Assembly (NCBI GenBank): GCA_030998225.1
Contig: JAPYXD010000695.1
Location: 3,019,001 to 3,083,000 of the forward strand
Direction of reading: 5' to 3'
Length of the DNA stretch: 64,000 bases
Source of the DNA: Diplolepis rosae
Taxonomy: Eukaryota > Arthropoda > Insecta > Hymenoptera > Diplolepididae
Made by a program: the position numbers and the translations under genes. How positions within the stretch are numbered: position 1 is the first letter of the stretch; the number at the start of each line of letters is the position of its first letter. The notes below the pieces were generated by a model. That model was not told the DNA's origin. It worked only from the letters and a program-made list of their open reading frames with translations, and did not search any database. This document shows positions 21,668 to 33,090 of this stretch, in pieces.

Positions 21668-22812
21668 GGGTAAGTGTGCCAATTACTGCGGATCGAAAAT
21701 CAAGACGGCTTTTAAAGTTAAAAAAAAGGTTTTGAGATAAAAAAGTTGTCACGAATTAATTTTTAAAGCAGTATTTGGTATTAAGTAAGTAGCATGCAGT
21801 CCTTAAATCCTAAAAAGAAACCAGATTTACTTAGAAAATGCGAATCTAAAAAAAATGTTCCATGTAGGTATTACTGCGGGTTTGCATGAATTATTGCGCA
21901 CCAATTACTGCGGAAACCCCAATTTCTGCGCGCGTAATACTGCGATATTATTTTGAGTGAACTTACAATTAATTTAAGAGTGTTGAAAATTTTATTTAAT
22001 CTCAATTATAAAAAGTAAACACCACGAAGCATTCGTAACAAATTAAGATTAATAATTTTATTAATTTTATTTAATTTAACTTAAAATTATATCACTTGAG
22101 TTGCTCTTTCATCTTTAGCAACGATTAAGGAGTGTTGAACATTTTATTTAAACTAAATTATAAAAAGTGAACATGAAGCATTTTTAACAAATTAAGATTA
22201 AATAATATTATAACTCTTATTTAATTTACCTTACAATTATATTACTTGACTTCCTCTTGCCTCATTAGCAACGATTTTGGAATTTTCAACATTTTGTTTA
22301 ATCTCAATTATAAAAAGTAAGCATAACGAAGCATTTGTAATAGATTGAAAGGTTATGCAGTGCCGCCTGACAGATCGCAGTAATTCATACATCTATGAAA
22401 ATCATGTACCAAATACTGTTTTGGTAAAAAAATGATTAAAAAACGTATTTTTTGTTATTTTGCATAAATATTTAGAAAAATAAAATATTTACTTTGCAGA
22501 AAGTAATATCACAATAAATATTTTATTTTCAGAAACGGAATTATAACAAGTTTTTCAGAACGTGTTCATGACCTTTCAACAAATCTAAGCATTAAAACTA
22601 TGGGAATCGGGAACATGAGAGTTTTAAATTGCAATCAATTAGCTACAAATATCGTAACTATTGATAATTCGTTGATACTTATTATGCTTGGATTAGAAAT
22701 TAATTGTTTTTAATTGTTCTGTAGCGTTATATATCTTTAAAACATTGTATATAATTTGTTTTATTTGAAAGCGCAGTAACTGGGGCATCCACAGTAATAC
22801 CCACACTTACCC
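21668..22812. mobile_element. TA-flanked element with GGGTAAGTGTG ends, 1.1 kb
   Basis: TA (21666-21667) is followed by GGGTAAGTGTGCCAATTACT. The inverted right end reads GGGTAAGTGTGGGTATTACT and is followed by TA (22813-22814). Several copies of ATTACTGCGG lie just inside both ends in both orientations, plausible transposase binding sites. The middle is a tandem repeat (21958-22345). No transposase is encoded. Confidence 0.85.
21958..22345. repeat. Tandem repeat inside the GGGTAAGTGTG element, about 151-bp unit
   Basis: ATTATAAAAAGTRARCA followed by GAAGCATT recurs near 22005, 22156 and 22308, a spacing of about 151 bp. Between them GTTGAA/TTCAACATTTT, TTTAATTTAMCTTAMAATTATAT and TTAGCAACGATT recur in order. 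There are about two and a half diverged units. Confidence 0.75.
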
Positions 22813-22976
22813 TACGCCTATTTTTTAACAATCGCTCAAATTATTACATTGAACATTTTTTATTCATATTAGCACGAATGATAATTAAATTATGTGTTTA
22901 AATTATTTGTTTAAATAAAACACTTTTTTTAATGCATATAAATATATCCTCTACAATGAAATATGTAATTTAATAG

Positions 22977-24254
22977 AAAAAAATCTGCCCGCTTCGCGGG
23001 CACATTCTCATCGCGCGCAGCTCGCTTCGTTCGCAAGTTTGAGCGCGCCTAGGGCGCGCGATTCGATCGTCGCGCTTCGCGCTCCGTTCTTTCTGGACCT
23101 CGCGCTTCGCGCTCGGTCTTGTGCTCTTCGCATACATTTAAGTTTATTTCTTATATTTTGATACTGAAGCTCAAACCAATTTTATAATAATATTACAGAT
23201 GGTGTGAATTACACATTTTCTCAAAGTCACTGAATTTCTTTTTGAATTTAAGTGAAACAGGAAATTCAATTTACTTAAGGCTCTATCGGCCTTAAGGAAC
23301 ACATTCTCATCATGACACTCGCGCTTCGCGCTCGATTTTCTGTATACATTTCAGTATAACTTTTTAATAAATTACATGATTAAAAAAATTTACTTTCTTC
23401 CACATATCTAAAAAGGAAAAACAATCGTAGACTTTATTTAAGGAAACGATTTTGCAGAACAACGCTTATTTCGTATCTCACATATTTTGGTGAAAAAATC
23501 GAATTTTTTCAATATTAAAAATCAAAACATAAAATATACATCCTGTCCCGAAATTTCTTTATCAGAATTTGTAGACCTCATTTAGGCAAACAATTTTCCA
23601 TTTAAACGTTTTTTTTGTATTTCACATATTTTGTCTAAAAAATGGAATTTTTTCATTTTTATCGTATTTTTTGGAATTGAAACGAAAAATATATGTTTTT
23701 TCAGAAACTGCGCCAGACAAAATTTGTAGATCTTTTTGAAACGAACAACTTTGTATTCTTACGTTTTTTTGGTATTTCCAATATTATTGTTAAAAAATTA
23801 AATTTTGGATTTTCAATAGTTTTTTTTTTAATTAAAAAGAAAAATATGCATCTTATGAAAAAATGTTATAATTCAAATTTGTAGGCCTTTATGTATTCAA
23901 TAATATTGTATCATAACGTTTTTTCGTATCTCGTATAATTTAACTGGAAAATGGAATTTTGATATTGACTTTTTTCGAATTTGAATATGCTGTAACATTT
24001 CTAATTTTGATTTAATCAAAAAATGTTATAAGGATAATTTGTAGAGATTTATGAGCACTATCAAAAATCAGGATTGGAATTTTTGATTTTTTCAAAAAAT
24101 TATTTTCAAAAACACAAAAGTAGTGCTCCATCCCTCAATGTTGATTGGATGTGGCTGGTTAACGAACTTGTCCTTACTTTTTCGGCTCCGATAAAGTGTA
24201 CCAAAGCTCAATTCAATCTGATAATTCTATCGAGAGTTATGCCGCACACGACCT

Positions 24255-24285
<31 letters not shown>

Positions 24286-24408
24286 CTTTCGTAAAAACCA
24301 TTTTTTCTGACTCAGGGGGTCTCAAAACGTAAAGATTTGATGAAAATTTCGAAAGTCATTTTTCACATAAAACCAATACCTTCTCATCCATGATGAGAAT
24401 GTAAAAAT
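22977..24408 (+). mobile_element. Reference copy of the GC-hairpin repeat family
   Basis: The left part has several CpG-rich hairpins: CCCGCTTCGCGGG (22988-23000), GCGCGCCTAGGGCGCGC and three copies of CGCGCTTCGCGCTC. It continues through CTTAAGGCTCTATCGGCCTTAAGG (23275-23297) into a long AT-rich part of degenerate units. ACATTCTCATC occurs three times: near 23000, near 23300 and, inverted, near the right end at 24390. An inverted copy lies at 33716-38337. Because this copy lacks the later insertions there, it is the empty-site reference. It has no coding capacity beyond chance frames. The transposon class is not clear. Confidence 0.75.
24255..24285. repeat. (ACAG)n microsatellite
   Basis: About seven to eight units of ACAG lie within the right part of the GC-hairpin repeat. 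The inverted copy at 33825-33840 has no such run at the same place, so the microsatellite grew after the copies split. Confidence 0.9.
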
Positions 24409-24827
24409 CAATTTATTTTCTTCGATTAAACAAAATGCATATAAAAATCAAAACAAAAAAATAATATGTTTGAATCAAATAAATGTTTGTTCAACACTAT
24501 ATCGAAGATGGAATATATTTCTTGGTGTTAATTGCTTTCGTGTTATTAATGTTGTGAAAACATAAAATGTGATTCTTCACTATATGTTTATAAAATTTTT
24601 ATGCGTTCTCTGATTTAGAATTAGTAGACGAAAAGTTTTATTCAATTTTGTGCTGATATCTGAAAAAAATTTATTTAAATATTATAAAATTTAAAATAAC
24701 TTGAAAAACTGTTAGAAAGTGAGTTTACCATTAATTTTCAGCTTTAATGTACATATTTGGTATAATTCTATAATATTGAATCTGAAGTCTACATTCGAAA
24801 ATGTTTGATGGATAAAAAGTTTCTCCA
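24409..24827. other. AT-rich stretch without recognisable gene
   Basis: Nothing was seen beyond AT-rich sequence and a chance frame on the minus strand running into the next element. Confidence 0.4.
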
Positions 24828-25789
24828 CACAGAGAGAAATTTTAGGTTTCACTGACCAAAGTTTTTTTGTTAAAATCGTCTTTACAAAAATGTTAAAGTT
24901 CTCATGACAATCATGGTAGTGGCTGTCATACATTGGAAAAGTGTTTACTTCAACTGCAAGGAACGTTACTGAGACCACGATTCTGGTACTTGAAATACCA
25001 TAGCGCTGCGGTTATAGGAACCAAAGTCCATCGTAAAGCCGCGCATAGAGTTTAGTTAAAATGACTAAGTCTACGGACAGTAAATACCCAGCCAAAATTA
25101 TTTTTAAGGTTATAGGTATGGTTCTCTTAGTTATCAAAATACAAATTCAATTTGATGAGAAAAAATAAAGTTTTACCGAAAAGATCTAAGAAAAATAATC
25201 CGGTATAATGATATTTATGATAACTTTCGTCGATTAAGTTAAAAAATTGTCACTTTTTTCATCATCATAAACTTTTTTTGACTGACTATAGTTTTGACAA
25301 AATACGACGAGACAGCAAAATTGGAACGCATTGCATTGTCCCCGAACAAAATCGTTTATCATTTAGCTTTCTAAATTGTCAAACTATATTTATAATAGAA
25401 TTATTTACCTGATAATGCTTAGCACGGTGAAATATAGTCCAGGAATCGAGAACGAGAATTGGCAGGATTCAACTTAGGCTGCATATCTTTCAATGAAAGT
25501 TATACTTGATTTGTCTAGCGCAACAGCGAACGCTGCAGTTGTAGTAACCAAAGGAGCTTGGCAGTACACATAAAGAAAATGTACGTGTACTAACCGTTGG
25601 AGTACGTATAAAGCTCATTCTAATCATCAACTTTGGTCACAACAACCGAATACACAAAAAAGTCCAAATTACTGTCATGATAACTATAAAAGTAGTAGCT
25701 TCTCTCAACTTTTTTGGTCAAGGCAACTACTTTACAAAAAATTTATGTGCTATGTGCACAGGAACCAAAGCCGATTTCTCTCAGTGCAC
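24828..25789. mobile_element. Foldback element with CAGAGAGAAAT-type ends
   Basis: The left end reads CACAGAGAGAAATTT and the right end, inverted, reads GCACTGAGAGAAATCGG. Further in, GGTTATAGGAACCAAAG and CATAGCGCTGCGG near 25000 are echoed by GCAGTTGTAGTAACCAAAGG near 25535, and AACTTTGGTCA-type motifs recur. The arms are diverged and the target duplication is not clear, so the limits are approximate. Confidence 0.5.
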
Positions 25790-26141
25790 TCTACAGTTTT
25801 TGTAATCGCTAATTACGAATCTAAAATCAGGATTCAAAAGTTCATAATTTGATTTTTATATTAGTGTATAAAAATAAGGAAAATGTCATTTAACTGTTTG
25901 CAAAAATCAATTCTATGTTGATTTTTATCTCTTCGGCTTCATTTTATTATAAATACTCAGAAACTTATCAATTATAAAAAATTGCATATACACATGAATT
26001 TAATTTTTAAAATTGAAATTAGGATTTCCCACCAAATTTGAGAAATTGACTTTTTTTGAAAAATGGATTAATAATAATGTTTTACAGCTTATATTAAAAT
26101 CTTGGGAGTCAAATTGTTTATTTAATATTTTTAAATAAATA
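25790..26141. other. AT-rich stretch without recognisable gene
   Basis: No repeat or gene was seen. GCTAATTACGAATCTAAAATC near 25808 resembles GATTCTTAATCAGCGATTC near 27190, a hint of an older repeat surrounding the K/N-rich element. Confidence 0.3.
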
Positions 26142-27147
26142 TTCTAATATGTCGTATCCCACATGCCGATATTCACGAATTCTAATATGTCGTATCCCAC
26201 ATCCATTGGTTAAGTCAGCGCCAGCGATGTGACAGTCAATTTTTATTTTGTGATTAGTCTTAAGTTTATTTTAAGAAATTATTTAATAAAATGAGTAGGA
26301 AGGTAATTACAAATAATATTTTTACAACTCCAATTAAATCTAGAGCATCCGCTGAAACCTCTGTTTGTAGATCGATTAAAAATAACTAAAAGTAAATGGC
26401 AACAATTACAGGCATTAAAAAAAGTGTTGCTGAGAGATACACACTGCTTCTATGATAATATAAAATATATTGATGATACTGACTCTGCTTCTGACCAATC
26501 TCCATCAATAAAAAATTTGGAAGCCGAGAGTAAAAATATAGTTAAGGTAACTGAAAAGACTAAGAGTAAGAAACGAAATGCTAATCAAGTTAATCATGGT
26601 GTTAAAAGCAAAGTACTGCGTACTAATAATAGATTTAAAAAACCTGAAGATAATGATATTAATTATTAAAAAAATTGTAATAATACCACGCGAAAGAGGA
26701 CAAGAAATTTTCAACAATCTCAGCAAGAAAATGTACCTGAAGTAAAAAAAAAAAAATTTAAAGTACTTAAAATGAAAAAAAATGTTTTAAGCAATATTAA
26801 AGATAGTAAAAATAAAATGTATCAATAATGTTATATTATAATAATTATGAATTAAACAATACAAAATAAGAGAGAAAAATGTTATGTATGGGATGAAACA
26901 ATATTTAATTATAAAACGATAAAATCAATTTTCTTTCTAAAATACATTTTAATTTTTTCTTCTTGCGTAACCCACATTAATATCATAAAATTAATTTAAA
27001 TAATTTTTTTTGCTTTAATTATTATTATTTATGCATTTTTATGAACGTAGAAAACAAAAATTTGCTTACATTCATTTATTTGTGCTAGCAAGACGTTTTT
27101 ATTGTTTCCTGAAAAATTTTCCAAATGTGGGATACGACATATTAGAA
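26142..27147. mobile_element. 1-kb terminal-inverted-repeat element carrying a broken gene
   Basis: TAATATGTCGTATCCCACAT, preceded by TTC, occurs at 26142-26164 and again at 26180-26202. Its exact inverse lies at 27125-27147. Outside the inner left copy and the right copy the match continues loosely (CGATATTCACG versus CGATACCCACG). The outer left copy may belong to a second, deleted element or a duplicated end. The interior holds one K/N-rich frame (26291-26828) and little else. The superfamily could not be named. Confidence 0.7.
26291..26828 (+). pseudogene. Lysine/asparagine-rich protein of the 1-kb element, broken
   Basis: ATG 26291 opens 32 codons (MSRKVITNNIFTTPIKSRAS) ending at TAA 26387-26389. 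The frame that continues protein-like sequence is shifted by one: KWQQLQALKKVLLRDTHCFY and on to a TAA at 26667-26669. It resumes in that same frame with NNTTRKRTRNFQQSQQEN and ends at 26826-26828. With one frameshift and one in-frame stop it would be about 175-180 residues, with an acidic middle and basic C terminus. No zinc finger or catalytic triad is visible, so a nucleic-acid-binding accessory role is only a guess. It is the sole frame inside the inverted-repeat element. Confidence 0.5.
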
Positions 27148-27314
27148 CGTGGGTATCGCTATACTTTTTGATCCACTATTTCGAATTTGGATTCTTAATC
27201 AGCGATTCAAAAAACCTTTTAAAAATCAATTTTTCTCCAAATTATAATACCCTGCTTTCAGTAACAGCGTAAATATTCATAAGCATTTGGCGATAAAATA
27301 AATTTTCATAAAGC

Positions 27315-27850
27315 TTAACTGAAGTTGAGAAAAACATTAAAAGCAAACTTTAACAATCTTTGCAAAGCTGGGGTGCCATTTTCGTCTCGAAATAGGCATT
27401 CTTTTGAAATGGGCATCGCGTTAAGTATGCAATCCGGGGTAATATATAGTATCGGTGGAGTTCGAAGCAAGGGCGGTGATATTGTCGAGGCTGAGGGTGT
27501 ATGCTTGCTGAGAAAGGGCTGAGGTGGAATAAAGAAGTTCGCAAGACCGTAAGAACCTCTTGGCTTTGAGCCATCTAATACTACTCGGTATTCCCTCCTT
27601 TTGAGGAAAGCATCCACTCTTATTCGTATTGCCGATTTGACACCGTTCGGCAAACCGTCTTTTGGCCTGGCTGACCACCAAGAGCAAAACCCATCCTTTC
27701 TCTGCATTACAAATTTCAAGCACTCGTTAAACGAGAACTGCTTCGACGACAGTTATTGCTCTCGATTAAATTCACGCTTACTTTCTGAACCTTGTCCAAA
27801 ATTCTTAAAATCCTTGCTTAATGGCTTGATTACTCTTCAAATTTAGTGCA
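27315..27850 (-). pseudogene. GC-shifted island with long overlapping open frames
   Basis: The longest frame is 134 codons on the minus strand (27719-27315), with IRIRVDAFLKRREYRVVLDG and a proline-rich middle. A second minus frame of 100 codons (27723-27421) and two plus frames overlap it. All gain from the raised GC content, so openness alone is weak evidence. The island starts and stops abruptly against AT-rich DNA and seems single-copy. It may be a decayed gene piece, an old retroelement or a transferred fragment. No domain was recognised. Confidence 0.3.
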
Positions 27851-28081
27851 ACTAAATCAACGTATCCTATCTGATACGCGACTAATGATTTTCTGATAAT
27901 GTAGTCAGTGGCAGAAATTTCAAACTCGACTAATTAATTTGAAACTATTTAAATACCTTCAAATGTATTTCGGTCTTTTTATATTTTTAGAACTAAGGGA
28001 GTAAATGATTTATATAATCTAAAATACACTCGGAACAAAAATTGGGTGCACTTCCGAAAAGCATTTACTTCTGATTAATTT

Positions 28082-30782
28082 GAAACTCACTATATCCACG
28101 TATATTGAGGCGCTGAAATATGATGATAAAAATACCCGAAAATTTTATTTTCAAGATCGAAACTAAAAAAATGTTTTTAACAAGTTTTTTCATTTTACAC
28201 TCTAAAAAAAAGTCTATCCATAGTGAAATTACGTTCTTTTCAGAATGCATCCATTGGAATTAAGCATATTCCTTTTGTCTACCAACAGAATCTTTTTCCT
28301 GTTACAAAACTCATCTGTGAGATGCAAAAAGAAAATATTTTTAGCAATGAACGATCTTTTTTTACTCTGAAAAGAAATCCTCTAATTATGTAAGGATTGC
28401 ATTTCTAGACTAGCTAACGAAGTGCGCCTGCGCATTAGTGAGTGTACATCGTCTGATGCTAATCTGTTCACAGATATTTTGTCAGTACTGTGCCAACTAC
28501 GAAGAATATATTTTTTTTATTTGTAAAAAAATATTTTGATTCGAAATTATTAGTAAAATGTTTACTATAGAATTTATTGTGAAATTTAAAATGCAACAAA
28601 GTTTAAAAATAATTTTGTAACACTTTTCCAACATTATATATTTAATAGACTATGGACTTTCAATTTTACACGTATTGGAAAATTTGTAATGTAAGCAAAG
28701 TTATATCTTAAAATTTCTTTAAGCTGAAATCTAAGACGGGTCGTTATTATATTATTGAAAATGATCGATTGAATATTGGGATTTGTCAAAGTTTGGCTTG
28801 TGTATATTTCTTATAGGTTATATCATAGAATTTGTTTTATTTTAACATCGAAATTATACTTCCTTCACATGACAAAGGATTTTATTTCCAGACCAAAGGA
28901 AAAACTTTGGCAATAAAATGATAGCACTTGAAACGAAAATACTTCAACTGTTAGAGGATTTCCTATTATGCCAATTTTGAGTAGAAAATCCATTCATAGT
29001 GAACGGAATTGTTCGACAGTCAATATTCCGTTTTTAGAGTGTATGTCGATAAATATTGATCTAAAAAAAAAATATTTTCCACAAAAGTTGTCGCGGATGA
29101 AAAGATCTATCTTTCATGTTTTATACATATTCGCCCTAAAACCATTATTTTTTGAAAAAAATAAGATTTTTAAAAAAAACTGCCAAAACCCATTAAGGGT
29201 GTAGTTCAGAACAGGTGAACATTCCGATTTTCATAAAACTCCCCATATTTACGTATTTTGACGCGCTGATTACGAATATAATAGTGAAAATTGCCGACTA
29301 GACGATTTTCATTGTGAAACCCTAAAAAACCATTAAAATCATGGTTGTTTACGTTTATCTCAACCAATATGCAAAATTTCGCATAATGTCCCAAATATGA
29401 CTTGTAGACCTCATCAAGATACACATTTTTTGTCACACATTTTTTTCTATGATTGATAGTTTTCCGAATAAATTAGTGTTACATATAATATTGAATTTAA
29501 ATACCCATAAATGATACAAGCTACATGTCATGTACAACCAAGTACTTTATTCAATTTATTTTCCTATCTTATGTGTTGTTATTTTTTCGCCCTGCAACCC
29601 TGTACTTCATAAACTTTCAACCCCACATTGTTTAATGTCTCTTCATGACTTATCTATTAGTCCCAAATTTCACATCATGTGGGTCCCAAAAACTACGATA
29701 TCTGTTAAATTTTATTTAACAGCGGATGATTTTCATTAAGAAAAACTCCCCATCGTATGTTCTGTTTGATTCCATTCAGTGCAGAAGATTTGAATTGAGA
29801 AAAACTCCCCATCGTGTACATGTCTGTTTGATCCCATTTAATAGGGGACGATTTTCATTCAGAGAAACTCCCCATATCGTACCTACCTGTTTGAGTCAAT
29901 TTAATAGGGTATGATTTTCATTGAGAAAAACTCCCCATTACATACATGTATGTTTGATTCCATTCCGTACAGCTTATTTATATTGAAAAAAGCTCCCCAT
30001 CGGGTACTTGTTTGTTTTATACCATTTAATAGCGGATGGTTTTCATCGAGAAAAATTCCCCATCGTATACCTGTCTGTTTGGTCCCATTTAATAGGGGAT
30101 GATCTTCATTGATTTGAATTGAGAAAAATCCCCCATCGTGTGCATGTCTGTTTGATTCCATTCAGTGCAGGTGATTTGAATTGAGAAAAACTCCCCATTG
30201 TGTACATATCTGTTTGATTCCATTTCGTGCAGATTATTTTCATTGAGAAAAATTCCCCATCGTTTACCTGTTTGTTTGGTCCCATTTAATAGGGGATGAT
30301 TTTCATTGAGAAAAATCCCCCATCGTGTACATGTCTGTTTGATTCCATTCAGTGCAGGTGATTTGAATTGAGAAAAATTCCCCATCGTGTGCCTATCTGT
30401 TTGATTCCATTTAATAGGAGATGATTAGAATTGAGAAAAACTCCGCATCGTATGCATGTTCCGTTTGATCTCATTCAGTGCAGATGATTTGAATTGAGAA
30501 AAACTCCCCATCGTGTGCCTGTCTGTTTGGTTCCATTTAATTTCATTGTTCTCAATAAATAATGGTTTTTGGGCAAAAATGCGTGGAACATTAAAGATAG
30601 ATTTCTTCATGCGCTACAACTTTTGTTGGAAATATTTTTTTCCTAGATCAATATTTATCCGCGTGAAATGAAAAAACTTATTAAAAACATTTTTTTTTTT
30701 TACCTTGGAAATTATGTTTTCGGGTATTTTCATCATCATATTCGTAATCAGCGCCTCAAAATACTTGGGTATAATGAGTTTA
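28082..30782. mobile_element. 2.7-kb foldback element enclosing a minisatellite
   Basis: The left end (GAGGCGCTGAAATATGATGA with TAAAAATACCCG) is inverted at the right (CGGGTATTTTCATCATCATA with CAGCGCCTC). A partial third copy of this motif lies in direct orientation near 29232-29295. A second inverted pair is TTGATCTAAAAAAAAAATAT near 29057 with ATATTTTTTTCCTAGATCAA near 30630, and ATCTATCTTTCATGTT with TTAAAGATAGATTTCTTCAT. The minisatellite at 29725-30545 fills the centre. No transposase was found. Limits are approximate. Confidence 0.6.
29725..30545. repeat. Dimeric minisatellite, about 62-bp units
   Basis: About 13 units carry GAGAAAAACTCCCCATCG followed by TGTCTGTTTGATCCATT-like sequence. 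Two unit types alternate in part: one with CCATTTAATAGGGGATGATTTTCATT, the other with CCATTCAGTGCAGGTGATTTGAATT. This gives a higher-order period near 124 bp. The minus strand is open over several units (29901-30161, 30089-30385) and would encode a repeated NGTKQT..WGIFL..NHPLL peptide. The shifting unit length and lack of a start context make real coding unlikely. Confidence 0.85.
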
Positions 30783-30939
30783 GAATCACGCATTAAATTT
30801 CGATGGTTAATTATTTTATTTATTTTTTATCAAGATTTTCTTTTCTAGAGATAGCATTTGAAGGAACTGAGTGTTTACCAATAAGATAATGTTGTTTAAT
30901 GATAAATATTATTAGATGTTTTAAATTTTCATTCCTCAA

Positions 30940-31588
30940 GGTAGTCACCTTCCGGAAAAACTAGTCTCTGGAAAGAATTATCCAATTATACTTTTAGAAT
31001 TTGCAATATTATTAGTAACAATATCGTCTTGAGGAGAAAAGATTATTGTTTTATGGAAAAAATGTTAACATAAAGAAATTATTTACTTTAAAACTCGTAT
31101 TCCTGATTGAACCACCTATTTTTTAAAAATAATAGGATTTTAACAAATGAGAGCTTATTTTTTCGGAAAGAAGATTCTCTACAATTTGATCATGTCTAAT
31201 TTTTGAAGATTCATTTTTGTTGCCTTGAATCATGAAAAAAATTTCTTTTTTTTAAGTAACAATTTCAACAAATAAAATTATTTGACATTAATTTAATTGT
31301 ATTTAAAAATTTGATACGGTCAAGTTGTGGAGTATCTTCTCCTCGAGAAAATAAGCTCTCATTTATTAAAAACGTATCATTTTTTTTAAATTGGTGTTTG
31401 TTTATATAAAAAATAGTTCAGTCAGGAATAAAAGTTTTTAAATAGATAATTTCCGTATGTTAACATTTTTTTTATAGAAAAATAATATTTTCTCTTTCGA
31501 GCGGTATCATTAAAAATAATATTGCAATTTCTGAAAGTACAATTGAATAATTTTTCCTAAGACTTGTTTTTTTAGCGAGGTCACTACC
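30940..31588. mobile_element. Divergent TTAA-type palindromic MITE related to the GGTAGTT family
   Basis: The left end reads TCAAGGTAGTCACCTTCCGG and the right end reads GCGAGGTCACTACCTTAA. The interior keeps the family plan, with GCAATATTATTAGTAACAAT at the left inverted at the right, and the TTGATCATG/ACGGTCAAG centre. The left target has become TCAA, consistent with age. Confidence 0.65.
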
Positions 31589-32370
31589 TTAAGGCTCTTT
31601 CTAAACGTATAATGCAAATTATTTCTCAAATTTTATTTGAGGTTGATTAATCATATTTAACAATTTGATACAGGATTTTAATGGATTCAATCGTTTTTAA
31701 TGCAAGCCTTACTGGGTTAAAAAGTTTTTTTTTATCGAAGTTTGGCTTTAGCTGGAAACTAAAGTAGAATTGAAGATATAGAATAATATCCTTTTTATTA
31801 CAGAATTGAGGATAAAAAATAATGCGCTTGTAGAAGTTAAGTCAACCTAAACTCTAAAAAAAATAATTACGTAATTCTACCGTTTTTTTTTTTGGTAATT
31901 TTACATAATCACATAAATTCCCACGCCTACTGTATTACACAATGCTGAATTTGACCCTCATGCCGCCCCTGGGCTGTGGTACCCCCCCCCCCACACACAC
32001 ACACACACATTTCCCATTTCAGCCATAAACTTTGTCCACAAATTTTCACTGCTTAATGTATAAATGTATCAATGTATCAGTACTGAATGAATTACTAAGT
32101 TAACCTAGAAAATTCTTTTAGAAGATTACGCTGTAAAATTGTACTATTAGGAGAGGAGTCGAAAGTGGGTTAAAAATTCATAATTAATTCAACTTTTGCT
32201 GTTGCACGAATAGAATGACATTTTTTAAATGAAATTCGATCCTCCTAAAAAATAGAAGCAAATATTTAAAGAATTTGAAAATCTTTCTGTGGAAATTTCT
32301 CTTCCAAAATTTTCCGCCCTGGACACTTACTCAAAGTGCCCATACTTAAATACGGCCCTGTTGATACATT
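31589..32370. other. AT-rich stretch with a C-run and CA microsatellite
   Basis: A run of 11 C (31982-31992) leads into a short (AC)n tract ending near 32009. Otherwise the stretch is AT-rich without a recognisable gene or terminal repeats. Confidence 0.5.
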
Positions 32371-32373
32371 TAG

Positions 32374-32545
32374 TAATTATAGAAAGAATTACTGAGATAA
32401 ACATACTAATGTTACAAAATTTTGTGCAATTACTACAATTATTGTTGGTAATAAAAGGACCTATAATAATTGCAGCGATTTTACAAATTTTTGTAACATT
32501 AATTCGTTTATCCCAGTAATTTTTTCTATAATTGGTAATTGTGCA
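32374..32545. repeat. Palindromic hairpin, about 170 bp
   Basis: AATTATAGAAAGAATTACTG with AGATAAAC at the left is inverted as GTTTATC with CCAGTAATTTTTTCTATAATT at the right. TGTTACAAAATTTTG at the left is inverted as CAAATTTTTGTAACA further in. It is probably a MITE. A 76-codon frame through it is a chance frame. Confidence 0.65.
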
Positions 32546-33086
32546 TAATTCTTTTTTTACAGTGTAGCCTCTTAGTATATTAAAATAATCATAAAATTAT
32601 TTGCAATTAGTCATGCCTGAATAAAGTTTGTTTATCAATATGTGACCGCGATAAAAAAATTTTGCCGAAAATAACCGTATGAAAAGTAAGGCAGCTTTGA
32701 TTCAAATTAATTTCACCTTTCTTTTTTAACAATAAATTAATTTATCAACAGATTTTTAGGTTAAGTATTAATTAGAACTTAGAGTGTGTGAAGTCTATGT
32801 GCGCGACACCCTATATATTATAAGAAAACAGTATCGTAAACATTTGCTTACCTTGGTATTAGTTATTCTTGCATTAAAAATATAAAATATCACAAACATG
32901 AAACAAATCACTTTTTTTCGTAAAACTTGTATCGTTCGAACGATGTTATTCTTTCTTACTCAGTGACGTCACAGCTGTATGTGAAATTTCAATTTTAGAA
33001 TTTCGCCTCTAGAGGGCTAGAAATTATCTTTATATCTTTCGTTTTTTAGCAAACAATATCTCGCAATATCTCGTAATTTGAAGCCT
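32546..33086. other. AT-rich stretch without recognisable gene
   Basis: Nothing was seen beyond AT-rich DNA and a short GC-richer patch near 32935-33020. Confidence 0.35.
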
Positions 33087-33090
33087 TTAA

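Noticed and set aside
29901..30385. Repeated-peptide frames over the minisatellite
   Set aside because: Openness follows from the repeat unit; unit length varies and there is no start or splice context, so no protein is called.
29725..30545. CRISPR array
   Set aside because: The units have no distinct equal-length spacers between conserved repeats, and the whole window is eukaryotic in style.
32289..32519. 76-codon frame with leucine/isoleucine-rich sequence resembling a membrane protein
   Set aside because: It runs through a palindromic hairpin, and AT-rich DNA readily gives hydrophobic chance frames.
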